A stretch of DNA of 64,000 bases from Rhizobium sp. Root708 (lineage in GTDB: Bacteria; Pseudomonadota; Alphaproteobacteria; Rhizobiales; Rhizobiaceae). Both the position numbers and the translations under genes were made by a program. How positions within the stretch are numbered: position 1 is the first letter of the stretch; every line of letters begins with the position of its first letter. Of this stretch, positions 51,164 through 60,808 are shown one piece after another. A model generated the notes under the pieces. That model was not told the origin of the DNA. It searched no databases and was given only the letters and a program-made list of their open reading frames with translations. Where the stretch lies: positions 310,875 through 374,874 of the forward strand of contig NZ_LMHV01000012.1 in assembly GCF_001429725.1 (NCBI RefSeq). The letters are read 5' to 3'.

Positions 51164-54100
51164 TCAGGCCTTGGTCGCCGGTGCCTTGTTGCGTTCCAGA
51201 AGGGCCTTGACCGTGTCGTCGTTGATCTTGCCGCTCGGCTCCTGGCCGATGGACTTCTGGAAGCTCTTGATTGCTGCAACCGTCTTTGCGCCGAGCTCGC
51301 CGTCCGGATTGCCGGCATCGAAGCCGTTGTTGTTCAGGATCGCCTGGATGTTGCGGATTGCCCGCTTCATGTCGACGGTCGAAGTCTTCGTCGCCGTGCC
51401 GTTCCATTCGTCCGGAACATCGACAGCGTTGGTCTTCGTGTTCAGTGGTTCGGCTTTCCAGAGATCGGCCTTGGCGCGCGCCTTCTCCAGCTGGTCGGGC
51501 TTCAGGGCGTTGGCCACTTCGTCGCGCTTCTGCGACGCGTCCTTGTCACCGCCCTTGGCCGCGATCGCGAACCACTTGTAGGATTCCGTCAGGTCCTGCG
51601 CGACCCCGTTGCCGCGGGCGCAGAGAATGGCGAGGTTGAACTGGCTGTCGGTGATGCCGAGGTTGGCGGCCTTGATGAACCAGTTGGCGGCCTTGGCGTA
51701 GTCCTGCTGGCCGAGAGCGCCGGAGGCGTAGAGAACGGCGAGGTTGTGCATGGCGCTGGCATTGCCCTGATCGGCTGCCTGCTCATAATACTGCCTAGCC
51801 TTGTTGATGTCGCGCTCGACACCGGTACCCTTCTCGTAAATGCTGCCCATGCGGTATTCGGCCGGTGCGAAGCCCTTGTCGGCCGAGAGCTGGTACCAGC
51901 TTATCGCTTCCTTCGGATCCGCAGTGATGCCGGCGCGACCGTCGCTGTAGCGTGCGCCAATCTCGAAGAGAGCCAGCGCGTCGCCGCCCTTGGCCGCGTC
52001 CACCAGCGACTTCGGCTGGATGGTGTCGGGAATGGCGATGGTCTCTGTTGCCGGTGCCGGGGCCATGGCGGCGGCAGTCGGCGCGGTGTCCTTCGAGACG
52101 AAGGCGGATGCGTCCTGCGGCGTTCCCGAGGGGGCAAGCGTGGTTGCGGCTTCGCCGTTCAAGGGCGCGGCGGCGGTCAGATGTTCCGAGGCAATCTCGG
52201 GCGTTGCCGCGGGTGCCTGCGCCTGAGCGCCGTTCTTCTGTGCTGCCGGTGCGGCGGGAGCAGCGGCCTGGTTCTGATCAGGCGCCGTTTCGCTGTCGGT
52301 CGGTAGCGGCAAGGCTGCCGGCGGCTCGGCGATCGTCGCGACCTCGGCCGATGGAGCAGGCGTGCCGGTCGTCAGGGTGCGCGCAAGCGGAAATGCCATG
52401 ATCGCCAGGAGAATTGCGCCGACGGCCAGAAGGATAGGCCGACGGAAGCGGGAAAATGCACCGCCTTTTGCGGTTGCATCCTTGCTCTTGCCCTTCTTCT
52501 CGCCTTTCGATCCGGACTTCGCACCAGCGTCGACTTCCATGGCGGCGGCTTGCGCGGCACGGCGGGCGGCGGCGATGTAATCGGCGCGCTCGGTTTCGCT
52601 TGCCGGTTTCGCATTGCTGCGGGTGGCTTGCTGGCTGGCCCGTACGCGCTCCAGGATCTTCTTCACATCGGGTGCGCCGGAACCTGGCTCGAGCGGCTCG
52701 TTCGCGGCTTCCGGCGGCATGACGTCAACGGGGTCGATCGATGGCGTAGGGTCGATGACCGCGCGTTCGCCGGTCTTCGCTTTCTTGGCGGGCAGCAGGC
52801 GTTTTCCGAGGCTGACAAGCAGGCTACCTTTGCCTGGAAGAGCGGTTGCTGCAGGCTTGGTCGCGGCTTCGATCGCGATCGCGCTCGTTTCGCCAGTTGC
52901 GATAACAGGGGTTACGGGCTCGCGGAAAGACTCGGCGTCTTGTGCGACAGGAGCGGTGCGGGTTCCGAAGACCGCGGGCCTTTCCGGTTCGTCGGCATCA
53001 GCTGGCACCAGCGAATAGGGATCAACGTGGAAGTCGACATCCGCGGCCGGCATGCGCGCTGCTGGGCGTGTCGTTCGGCTTTCCATGTCGTCGAGCCGGT
53101 CAGCGATCTGTACCAGCGTCTCGTGCAGCGCCTGGAAGGTCCGATGTGTCCGTTCCTCGCCGTTGCGGCTGAGATCCTCGAGATTGCGAAGATCGGCCGC
53201 GAGCGCGTTGAGGGCGGAGATGTCGGCCGGAGCTCCGTGCTGAATTCCGCCGTTGCGGGCATAGGCCTCGACAACAGCTTCCGCAGCCTGGCGAGCGGCC
53301 TCGACGATATATTCGTCGCTTGTCGCCATGTAGTCTTCGATGGCGCCCATGCGGCGGTCGAGGTCGGCAGGGATTTCTGCTGGCCGGGGTTCGCTCATCA
53401 GGGCCGAGAGATTGGCGATCTGGTCTTCCAGATTGCGCAGCGCCGTCGTGTCCGTTGCCGGAGCCGCGGTGCTCTCGTTGAGGCGTGCAGCGATATCGCT
53501 GAGACGGTCCTCGATACGGTGGAACGCGCTTTCATCGATTGCCGGCTGCACCGGTTGAAGCGGCTGGAATTCCATCTCGTCGATGCGGCGCGCGAGGTAG
53601 TCGAGCCGCTGTGCCAGCACGTCGTTGACGGAGCCATGCTCGAGCGCGTCGATCTTGCGGGAAATGTCCGACAGCGCGCCCGTCAGTTCCGGCAGGGGCG
53701 ATACCCGCTGGCTCTGTTCGAGAAGATAGGAGAGGTGCTCGAGGCGCTCGTCGAGGCGCGAGGTGGACTCCGCATTGGCAAGTTCTTCGACACGCGCGGT
53801 CAGCGCTTCGAGCCGGTCGGCCAGATTGTCGGTCGGCGCCGAACGGCTGGCAACGCTGTGTCCCATCAGCTCGATCTGTTCGGCAAGGCCAGCCAGTCGG
53901 CCTTCCAGGCGATGCATCATCGCCGGATCTCCGCTGGCAGCTGTCCGGCCCGAGGCCGCGATCGCACGGCTGATCTCGTCCAGCCGGCTGTCGACCGAGG
54001 CAAACTGGTCCGACATCGAGCGGTCGTACGGCTGGATCATGGTTGCAAACTGTTCCATGGCCGTGGCGATGGAGATCAGCTTGTCCTCGAGCGCGCGGAC

Positions 54101-54967
54101 AGCCGGGCTCTCGCCCATGCCGCTGATGTTGCGCTTGATATCGTCAAGACGATAGGCCACGGCCACGAGCTCTTCCTGCAGGCCCGCCGTATCGACGGAT
54201 TGCAGGTGTGTCTCGAAGCCATCCCAGCGGTCCTCGATGTGACGGATCGAATCTTCGCGTGCAAGGCCATCCATTAGAGAACGCAGTTCTTCGAACTCGC
54301 CGCGCAGGTTCTGCGCATCGGGTGCGTTCGAACGGTTCGTCAGCTGGTCGATGCTCTCGGCAAGCCGGCCCATGTCGGCGCGGATGTCATCGGCGAAATG
54401 CCGGTCGGTGGCGCTTGCCTTGATTTCCCTGAGTTCGCCGCGCAGCGCGTTCATTTCGCGGGTCACGCCTTCGGAAATGTCACGCTTCAGGTCTTGGCGC
54501 AGACTGACCAGCGCCTGCGCGATCTCGGTCATGGTGTCTTCGGCGCTTGGCTTGCCAGGGGTCGGTATAGCGCTCTGTGGCATTGCCGGGCGCGGAGAAG
54601 GAGCAGCGGCACGCTCGGGTGCAGGCGCGTAGCTGCGTGCCGGTTCGCGGGTATAGGTCTGCGGTTCGCGGTTGGAATAGGGCAGCGGCTCGCGCGCTAC
54701 TGGCCGTTCGCGGCTTGCTTCGAGCATGCGCTGGCGCTGGCGAATCTCTGCGATCGGGTCGGGCCGTGGCTCGGCCGCCGCGTAAGGTGCACGCGGCGCG
54801 TAGGCCGGTGCTTCGCGGGCGGGCGCTGCCGGCCGTGGTGCCTGCTCGCGAACGCTATTGCCGATCAAGCCCTCGATACGGGCCTCGAGCCCCTCGATGG
54901 TGCGGTTCAGCGCATCAAGCGACGCCCTGTCGGAATGCCGTGTGGTTTGTGTTCGCGATCCGTTCAT
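51164..54967 (-). CDS. podJ: Polar localisation protein PodJ
   Basis: A 1267-residue polarity protein. A cytoplasmic half (about 1-700) has repeated coiled coils (MTEIAQALVSLRQDLKR, VEELANAESTSRLDERLEHL). A disordered region precedes one membrane helix at about 840-862 (ILLAVGAILLAIMAFPL). Periplasmic Sel1-type repeats follow at about 985-1160 (YSDGRAGITADPKEAISWY, AMHNLAVLYASG), and a peptidoglycan-binding domain closes the protein (about 1200-1262). This is the full PodJ order known from Caulobacter, Agrobacterium and S. meliloti, where it marks a cell pole. A CtrA-like site lies about 220 bases upstream. The ribosome-binding site is weak (AAGAAG). Confidence 0.92.
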   Translation of the reverse strand: MNGSRTQTTRHSDRASLDALNRTIEGLEARIEGLIGNSVREQAPRPAAPAREAPAYAPRAPYAAAEPRPDPIAEIRQRQRMLEASRERPVAREPLPYSNREPQTYTREPARSYAPAPERAAAPSPRPAMPQSAIPTPGKPSAEDTMTEIAQALVSLRQDLKRDISEGVTREMNALRGELREIKASATDRHFADDIRADMGRLAESIDQLTNRSNAPDAQNLRGEFEELRSLMDGLAREDSIRHIEDRWDGFETHLQSVDTAGLQEELVAVAYRLDDIKRNISGMGESPAVRALEDKLISIATAMEQFATMIQPYDRSMSDQFASVDSRLDEISRAIAASGRTAASGDPAMMHRLEGRLAGLAEQIELMGHSVASRSAPTDNLADRLEALTARVEELANAESTSRLDERLEHLSYLLEQSQRVSPLPELTGALSDISRKIDALEHGSVNDVLAQRLDYLARRIDEMEFQPLQPVQPAIDESAFHRIEDRLSDIAARLNESTAAPATDTTALRNLEDQIANLSALMSEPRPAEIPADLDRRMGAIEDYMATSDEYIVEAARQAAEAVVEAYARNGGIQHGAPADISALNALAADLRNLEDLSRNGEERTHRTFQALHETLVQIADRLDDMESRTTRPAARMPAADVDFHVDPYSLVPADADEPERPAVFGTRTAPVAQDAESFREPVTPVIATGETSAIAIEAATKPAATALPGKGSLLVSLGKRLLPAKKAKTGERAVIDPTPSIDPVDVMPPEAANEPLEPGSGAPDVKKILERVRASQQATRSNAKPASETERADYIAAARRAAQAAAMEVDAGAKSGSKGEKKGKSKDATAKGGAFSRFRRPILLAVGAILLAIMAFPLARTLTTGTPAPSAEVATIAEPPAALPLPTDSETAPDQNQAAAPAAPAAQKNGAQAQAPAATPEIASEHLTAAAPLNGEAATTLAPSGTPQDASAFVSKDTAPTAAAMAPAPATETIAIPDTIQPKSLVDAAKGGDALALFEIGARYSDGRAGITADPKEAISWYQLSADKGFAPAEYRMGSIYEKGTGVERDINKARQYYEQAADQGNASAMHNLAVLYASGALGQQDYAKAANWFIKAANLGITDSQFNLAILCARGNGVAQDLTESYKWFAIAAKGGDKDASQKRDEVANALKPDQLEKARAKADLWKAEPLNTKTNAVDVPDEWNGTATKTSTVDMKRAIRNIQAILNNNGFDAGNPDGELGAKTVAAIKSFQKSIGQEPSGKINDDTVKALLERNKAPATKA

Positions 54968-55270
54968 CTTCTTGCTCGCTTCGACTGTTCGAACCCTCGT
55001 CAGGGCCGATCATTGGCTTTTCCGTCAGCGGCCGCACCGAAATGCGAACCAGAGCACCATTCATGAGGAAGTAATCAATTAGGCTTTCCTCAACCTGTAC
55101 GGCTTAGCGGCATTCAAGAAACGCGAGACTTGAAAGAACGAATGCAGGTCGCCAATGCTCAAACGGCACCTTTCACGAAACGTGGTAAATAACCCGTTAA
55201 CCGGCGTGAGATTTTTTTAACGATTGTGGCTTCGAGCGCGATTTTCGCACACTGGCGAGGCCCAGCGCGC
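54968..55270. promoter_or_regulatory. podJ upstream region with CtrA-like site
   Basis: A 303-bp gap between podJ and the Lrp regulator. TAAA-N7-TTAA at 55186-55200 differs in one base from the CtrA consensus TTAA-N7-TTAA. I see no GANTC site and no gene. Confidence 0.45.
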
Positions 55271-55729
55271 CTAGACGCGGCGTGCCTTTATCGTGTTCAT
55301 CACGAAGCTCGTCTCGATCGTGTCGACGCATTTCAGCTTGGCGATCTTCTCCTTGATGAAGCGCTCGTACTGATCGAGCCCCGCGCTCATGACCTTCAGG
55401 ACATAGTCGCGCGTGCCGGTGACGAGATGGCATTCGAGCACTTCATCCCACTCCAGAACAGCATTCTCGAACATGCGGATTTCGTCTTCGTGCTGACGGC
55501 TGAGGCGCACCGACGCGAGGGCCGTCATTGTCCAGCCTTCGATGGCGGGGTCGACGAGAGTGGTGTAGCCTTGAATGATCTCAGCTTCCTCGAGGCGGCG
55601 CAGACGCCGAAGGCAGGCAGAGGCCGATAGGCCGACACGTTCCGCAAGCTCGTTGTTGGGCAGCCTCGCATCGCGTGTCAGTTCCTTCAGAATCTTCCGG
55701 TCCATGTCATCAGCAATTTTCTGCGCCAT
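55271..55729 (-). CDS. Lrp/AsnC family transcriptional regulator
   Basis: A 152-residue Lrp-type regulator. The helix-turn-helix is at about 8-60 (DMDRKILKELTRDARLPNNE, VGLSASACLRRLRRLEEA), and the RAM ligand domain follows (LECHLVTGTRDYVLKVMSAG). I place the start at 55729. A frame to 55888 adds 53 residues that lie across the intergenic region. It is divergent from a gamma-lyase family PLP enzyme and probably activates it. Confidence 0.92.
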   Translation of the reverse strand: MAQKIADDMDRKILKELTRDARLPNNELAERVGLSASACLRRLRRLEEAEIIQGYTTLVDPAIEGWTMTALASVRLSRQHEDEIRMFENAVLEWDEVLECHLVTGTRDYVLKVMSAGLDQYERFIKEKIAKLKCVDTIETSFVMNTIKARRV

Positions 55730-55808
55730 ATATCCGCTATCTCCGCATTGGATTGCTTCATGAAGGAGGCGCGCGCGTGAAATAGCAAGGATAGGTCGAA
55801 GACTTTGA

Positions 55809-55814
55809 TATAAT
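55809..55814 (+). promoter_or_regulatory. Exact -10 box before the PLP enzyme gene, without a good -35
   Basis: TATAAT is perfect, but 16-18 bases upstream there is no recognisable -35. The palindrome CTTCATGAAG at 55756-55765 lies between the divergent genes and may be the Lrp contact. Confidence 0.5.
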
Positions 55815-55850
55815 TTGTCCGGTAACACGCCATCGACGCAGGAGATCACC

Positions 55851-57134
55851 ATGACCGCCCCGCATCCCTCCAAGACGCATATCGGCAACCATGCTCTGCA
55901 CCCGGAAACGCAGATGCTGAACTATGGCTACGATCCCGAGCTTTCGGAGGGCGCGGTGAAGCCGCCGGTCTTCCTGACCTCGACCTTCGTATTCAAATCC
56001 GCCGAAGATGGCCGCGATTTCTTCGACTATGTTTCCGGTCGGCGCGAGCCGCCAGCAGGCACGGGCGCGGGCCTCGTCTACTCCCGCTTCAATCATCCGA
56101 ACAGCGAGATCGTCGAGGATCGGCTGGCGGTCTATGAGCGCACGGAAAGCTGCGCGCTGTTTTCGTCCGGTATGTCGGCAATCGCCACGACCCTGCTCGC
56201 CTTCGTTCGCCCTGGAGACGCCGTGCTGCATTCGCAGCCTCTCTATGGTGGCACCGAGACGCTGTTGGCCAAGACGTTTCTGAACCTTGGCGTCGCCGCG
56301 GTCGGCTTCGCCGATGGCGTCAGCGAAACCTCGGTACTGGCAGCCGCCGAGGAGGCCATGGCCAAGGGTCGCGTTTCTGTCATCCTGATCGAGACGCCGG
56401 CCAATCCGACCAACAGCCTCGTCGACGTCGCCCTGATCGGCCGCGTTGCCGATGTGATTGCGGAACGTCAGCGCCACCGGCCGATCATCGCCTGTGACAA
56501 CACGCTGCTCGGCCCGGTCTTCCAGCGCCCGATCGAACACGGCGCCGATATCTCGCTCTATTCATTGACGAAATATGTCGGCGGCCATTCCGACTTGATC
56601 GCCGGGGCGGCACTCGGTCCCAAGGCTGTGATGAAGCAGGTGAAGGCTCTGCGCGGCGCCATTGGAACGCAGCTCGATCCGCATTCATGCTGGATGCTGG
56701 GACGCTCGCTGGAAACGCTGCAGATTCGCATGGAGCGGGCAAACAGCAATGCCCTGACGGTGGCCGATTTCCTGCGCGATCATCCCAAGGTCGCGAAGAT
56801 CCATTACCTGCCATATCACGAGCCGGATTCGCCGCTTGGCCGGACGTTCGCCGCACAATGCACGGGTGCCGGATCGACCTTCTCGTTCGACATCGCGGGT
56901 GGCCAGCCGGCCTCCTTCCGCTTCCTCAACGCCTTGCAGATCTTCAAGCTGGCCGTCAGCCTCGGCGGCACGGAATCGCTGGCAAGCCACCCTGCCACCA
57001 TGACGCATTCGGGTGTACCGGCTGAAGTCCGTCAGCGGATCGGCGTTCTGGAATCGACCATCCGGCTGTCGATCGGCATCGAGCATCCCGATGATCTCGT
57101 TGCCGATCTTACGCAGGCTCTGGACGCCGCCTGA
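55851..57134 (+). CDS. Cystathionine gamma-synthase / methionine gamma-lyase family enzyme
   Basis: A 427-residue PLP enzyme of the Cys/Met metabolism family. [17 protein letters not shown], the cofactor site [28 protein letters not shown] and the Schiff-base lysine in [12 protein letters not shown] are present. An insert near residues 60-75 ([13 protein letters not shown]) sets this branch apart. AGGAG precedes the ATG at 55851. The reaction could be gamma-elimination of methionine or cysteine conjugates, and with an Lrp neighbour catabolism is more likely than synthesis. Confidence 0.88.
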   Translation: MTAPHPSKTHIGNHALHPETQMLNYGYDPELSEGAVKPPVFLTSTFVFKSAEDGRDFFDYVSGRREPPAGTGAGLVYSRFNHPNSEIVEDRLAVYERTESCALFSSGMSAIATTLLAFVRPGDAVLHSQPLYGGTETLLAKTFLNLGVAAVGFADGVSETSVLAAAEEAMAKGRVSVILIETPANPTNSLVDVALIGRVADVIAERQRHRPIIACDNTLLGPVFQRPIEHGADISLYSLTKYVGGHSDLIAGAALGPKAVMKQVKALRGAIGTQLDPHSCWMLGRSLETLQIRMERANSNALTVADFLRDHPKVAKIHYLPYHEPDSPLGRTFAAQCTGAGSTFSFDIAGGQPASFRFLNALQIFKLAVSLGGTESLASHPATMTHSGVPAEVRQRIGVLESTIRLSIGIEHPDDLVADLTQALDAA

Positions 57135-57145
57135 GGGGGCGGCTG

Positions 57146-57517
57146 TTATGCAGCCGCGGTTTCGCGGACGTCGTCGAGCAGGAAATGAAGGACGACGTAC
57201 TTCGTCGTGTATTGACGTCCGCTGTCGGAGACGCGCTCCTCGCCGCCGCCATCGGCCGGATGCCAGCGATGATAGTGCGGATTTGTCGTGATCAGCGTGA
57301 TCGCTTCGCCCAGATGCTTGCCGCCGAGCCGGTAACGCATTTCCGCGAGGGGCCAGATGCGTTCGTAGTCCTCGGTCGCGATGCGCACCTTGAGCGCCTT
57401 GCGGCTGACAGCCTCGCTCCGCGAGCCGTCATCGTGAACCACCGCAGGCAGGTCGATGGTCACCTCTTCCGCACCGTCGAGAATGGAGTTGAACTCTTCA
57501 GGCCACGTCCGTCTCAT
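57146..57517 (-). CDS. Conserved hypothetical protein
   Basis: A 123-residue soluble protein. MRRTWPEEFNSILDGAEEV and a conserved-looking middle (YERIWPLAEMRYRLGGKHLG) are visible, and ITTNPHYHRWHP could bind a metal through its histidines. I do not recognise a family. GGAGGAG lies upstream of the ATG. It converges on the PLP enzyme gene with an 11-base gap. Confidence 0.78.
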   Translation of the reverse strand: MRRTWPEEFNSILDGAEEVTIDLPAVVHDDGSRSEAVSRKALKVRIATEDYERIWPLAEMRYRLGGKHLGEAITLITTNPHYHRWHPADGGGEERVSDSGRQYTTKYVVLHFLLDDVRETAAA

Positions 57518-57715
57518 GAAATCGCTCCTCCTAAGCTTTTTCGTCGGTTAGCCAGCAAAATCTAGCGTGGATTGCGCACGATGCAAATCCGGAGATCGAT
57601 CATTCAGTGATGATTTTCGTATCGTATTGAAAAATAGATATAAATCGTTTGTCTTTGTCGCGCTGAAGTTCCGCGATGGTTTGGATAATGCTGTCTTCGT
57701 GCAACGGTATTTTGA

Positions 57716-58735
57716 CTATTGCTGCCAGTTGACGGCGACGTATGTGCCCGCAGGCTTGTCGTCATGGCCATAGGTGATGGTCGCGCCGAGCGTGATCGAC
57801 ATGGCGTTGATCAGCCGTGTGCCGAGCCCGGTGCCCTTCGGCCCCTTTGCGCTGTCATAGCCGATGCCGTCGTCTTCCACCGACAGCGTGGCCCTTCCGT
57901 TCTGGGTCTGGAGCTTGATCCGGACCTCGCCGCTGCCGCCCGGGTAGGCGTATTTCATCGCGTTGGTGACCAGTTCGATCAGGATGACACCAAGGGCCAC
58001 GGCCTTGTCGGCGGTGGTGGAGAGCCGACACAGATCGGTCGACAGCGTTGTCCCCCGGGCAGCGGCATTCGTGCTCTGCAGTTCTGCGAGCAGCGGGCCG
58101 AGATAGACGTCCAGCTGCACCTCGCCGACATTCTCCGAGGTGTAAAGGCTGCGGTGCACGCCGGCGATCGCGGTGATGCGGTTCTGCGTCTCGTTGAGCG
58201 CCGTCTTCGTCTCCTCGCTACCGGCAATCTGCATCTGCATTCGGATCATGGCCGAAACGAGCGACAGGCTGTTGGCGATGCGATGGTTCATCTCGGCCAG
58301 CAGAAGCTCCGCCCGCTCCTTGGCGAGAATGAGCTGGCGATCGGCTTCTTCCTTTTCCCGGCGGAGCCGCGCATTTTCCAGCGCCTGTTCTATGGCGCTG
58401 ATCAGAAGCGGAAAGAAGTCGTCGGTCGCGGTCTTGACCACGTAGTCTGCCGCGCCACCCTTCAGCGCCCGGATCGCCACATCCGCATCGCTCGATCCGG
58501 TGACGTAGAGCACCGGCGTCATCTTGCCCCTTTCGGCAATCGCTTCGAGGAAGTTCAGGCCGGTCTGGTTCTCGAAGTAGTGGTCGAGAACGACGGCTTC
58601 GAATTCCTCCGCCGCAAACAGCTCGAGGCCGGTTTCGATCGAGGGGGCATGAATGACTTCGAAATCATTGCGCGCAAGAACCCGCGCGGCAAGGCGGGCG
58701 AGGGCTGGATCATCGTCGACGTAAAGGATGCGCAC
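57716..58735 (-). CDS. Receiver-HisKA_2 histidine kinase
   Basis: A 339-residue protein with an N-terminal receiver domain (Asp51 in AVVLDHYFENQ), a coiled-coil linker (about 115-148) and a HisKA_2-type kinase (His151 in LLAEMNHRIANSLSLVSAM, ELVTNAMKYAYP as N-box, DDGIGY and GTGLGTRLI as G-boxes). It has no membrane segment or DNA-binding domain. It is the last of three same-strand signalling genes and probably takes phosphate from the receiver or the sensor encoded before it. The general stress response of alphaproteobacteria uses kinases of this type. Confidence 0.9.
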   Translation of the reverse strand: MRILYVDDDPALARLAARVLARNDFEVIHAPSIETGLELFAAEEFEAVVLDHYFENQTGLNFLEAIAERGKMTPVLYVTGSSDADVAIRALKGGAADYVVKTATDDFFPLLISAIEQALENARLRREKEEADRQLILAKERAELLLAEMNHRIANSLSLVSAMIRMQMQIAGSEETKTALNETQNRITAIAGVHRSLYTSENVGEVQLDVYLGPLLAELQSTNAAARGTTLSTDLCRLSTTADKAVALGVILIELVTNAMKYAYPGGSGEVRIKLQTQNGRATLSVEDDGIGYDSAKGPKGTGLGTRLINAMSITLGATITYGHDDKPAGTYVAVNWQQ

Positions 58736-58751
58736 AGATGTTGGCTACTCT

Positions 58752-59189
58752 CTAGGGGACCTGGATAACGGAGAAGAAAAGGCCGAGGTTACGGATGGCG
58801 TTGGAGAAGCCGTCGTAATCAACCGGCTTGGTGATGTAGACGTTGGCGCCGAGATCATAGCATTTCTGGATCTCCCGCTCGTCGTCCGTCGTCGTCAGCA
58901 CGACGACAGGCAGGCGGCGCGTATGCTCGTTGCTCTTGATCTGCTCGAGAATATCAATTCCCGACATGTCGGGCAGATTGAGGTCGAGCAGCACGAGGAG
59001 ATACCGGTCCTTGCTGACGACGCCATCGCGGTTCGGGCCGAGAATATAGTCGAGAGCGCTTTTGCCGAGCGTGAAGGGTACGATCTCATTGTTCACCCCG
59101 GCGCGGCGCACATTCTTTTCGATGAGACGGGCATGCCCCTCGTCATCCTCGATCATGACGATCGTGACTTCCTGACCCGTGGTTTTCAT
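58752..59189 (-). CDS. Single-domain response regulator
   Basis: A 145-residue stand-alone receiver of the Rcp1 type. Acidic DD at 15-16, the phosphorylated Asp69 in LVLLDLNLPD, Thr in VVLTTTDDE and Lys in YITKPVDY are all present. It carries an insert (NRDGVVSKDRY) before the Asp, as in receivers paired with phytochrome-like kinases. Its start overlaps the stop of the upstream CHASE3 kinase. Confidence 0.93.
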   Translation of the reverse strand: MKTTGQEVTIVMIEDDEGHARLIEKNVRRAGVNNEIVPFTLGKSALDYILGPNRDGVVSKDRYLLVLLDLNLPDMSGIDILEQIKSNEHTRRLPVVVLTTTDDEREIQKCYDLGANVYITKPVDYDGFSNAIRNLGLFFSVIQVP

Positions 59190-60679
59190 GGTTCCATACT
59201 CCGGACAATTTTCGTGAGGTCGGACGGCAGCGTCAGAATGAACGTGCTGCCCTGACCGAGTTCGGACTCGACCGTAATGTCTCCGCCCAAATTTCGTATT
59301 AACGAGCGCACATGGGCAAGGCCTATGCCTTCGCCGCGCTGATCCTGCTCTCCGGCCCTGCGAAACAGCTCGAACACGCGTTCGTGGTCCTGAGGCCCGA
59401 TGCCGCGACCGTTGTCCTTGAAGTCGATCCGAACGCGACCCGGCCCATCGGGGCGGGCATCGACCTCGAGTACAAGGGGCCTGCCGTGCACCTGGTACTT
59501 CACAGCATTGTCCAAAAGATTGCCGAAAATCTGTTCAAGCGAGAAACGATCGGTGACGACAGGGCCCGTGCGGACGCGAATGTCCACGGTGCCGCCTGAT
59601 TCCGACAACTGGTGATGAACGTTGGCGGCGGCGGTTTCCAGCAGTGATTTGAGATCAATCCGGTCCGGCTGCAGCTTCCGGCGCCCGTCACGGGAGATCT
59701 TCAGGATGGCGTTGATCAGTGAATCCATCTTCCGTGTCGAAGAACGGATGAAGCCGAGCGCTTCCGGCAGATCCTCTTCAACCGCCAGCCGCGCTTCCCG
59801 GATTTCCTCTTCGGTGGGTGTCTTGTTGTCGGAGAGAATATAAGTCGAAACCGACTTCATCGCCGTGTCGAGTTCGCTGAGAAAACCCATGATGTTGACG
59901 AGCGGCGCGCGCAGGTCGTGCGTGACGATGTAGGCGAAGCGCTGAATTTCCTGATTGGCGCGGATGACCTCTTCCGTCCGTTCACGCACGCGCGTCTCCA
60001 GGCCGACATTGAGGAACTCGACCTCATCGGTCGCGGTCTGCAGGTCGCGCACGTGCTGCACGATGATCAGGATCGCACCGCCGAGCACGATGAGGATCGC
60101 GATTGCGCCGCCGACCGTCACCCATTGCAGATTGCCTGCAGCGGAAAGCTGTGCCTGCACGAGCACGCGCAAATGGTCGTCGCTCTGCTCGAGGAAGCTG
60201 CCGAGGATCGAACGGACCGCATCCATGTATTCGCGGCCCGCGTCGTCGCGAACGATCGCGATCGCTTCGGCGACCTTGCCTTCCTTTGCAAGCGCAACGG
60301 TCGTCGACAGCTCATGAAGCTTGCCTTCGACGGCGGTGTTCAGTGCATCGAGCTGCGGGGCGTAGTTCGGCAACGGCGAAAGGTTGTCGACGAGAGCCTT
60401 CCTGCGTTCAGGCAGGTCCTTCAGCGCTTTGTCGTAAGGCGCGAGATAGCCCGGATCGCTCGACAGCAGAAATCCGCGCTGGCCTGTTTCGGCGTCCTGT
60501 ACGGTCGTCAGGAGTCCGACGATCGAGCTGCGAACGCGGCGCAGCGAGGCCGTCTCTTCGGAGTAATTGTTGTTGGCGCGTACGAGCCAGATGGACGAAC
60601 CGACAATGCCGAGGAGAATAAGCACTCCAATGGCAAGCATGATCAGACTGGAACGGTAGAAGGCGGCTGTGGAAGTCAT
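59186..60679 (-). CDS. CHASE3-domain sensor histidine kinase
   Basis: A 497-residue membrane kinase. Helices at about 11-33 and 187-208 enclose a CHASE3 sensor with the family motif QDAETGQRGFLLS at 61-73. A coiled coil leads to the HisKA domain (His254 in YIVTHDLRAPLVNIMGFL). The N-box is FGNLLDNAVKYQ and the G-box KDNGRGIGPQD. The architecture is like phytochrome-type kinases without the photosensor. It is the first gene of a three-gene phosphorelay and overlaps the next by four bases. Confidence 0.92.
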   Translation of the reverse strand: MTSTAAFYRSSLIMLAIGVLILLGIVGSSIWLVRANNNYSEETASLRRVRSSIVGLLTTVQDAETGQRGFLLSSDPGYLAPYDKALKDLPERRKALVDNLSPLPNYAPQLDALNTAVEGKLHELSTTVALAKEGKVAEAIAIVRDDAGREYMDAVRSILGSFLEQSDDHLRVLVQAQLSAAGNLQWVTVGGAIAILIVLGGAILIIVQHVRDLQTATDEVEFLNVGLETRVRERTEEVIRANQEIQRFAYIVTHDLRAPLVNIMGFLSELDTAMKSVSTYILSDNKTPTEEEIREARLAVEEDLPEALGFIRSSTRKMDSLINAILKISRDGRRKLQPDRIDLKSLLETAAANVHHQLSESGGTVDIRVRTGPVVTDRFSLEQIFGNLLDNAVKYQVHGRPLVLEVDARPDGPGRVRIDFKDNGRGIGPQDHERVFELFRRAGEQDQRGEGIGLAHVRSLIRNLGGDITVESELGQGSTFILTLPSDLTKIVRSMEP

Positions 60680-60808
60680 TAGGCGTCCGCGATTTCGGTG
60701 GGCGCTTACTTCTATACATAGCCATCCCGTAAAGATAGCGCCCTCATAGTATGCCGTTTCAACAATAAATCTCGCAGCGGCAGCTACCGCCGCGAGAGTT
60801 CAGTTTCG

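Noticed and set aside
52550..54277. 575-codon open frame antisense to podJ
   Set aside because: Shadow frame. PodJ has the complete expected domain order on the other strand.
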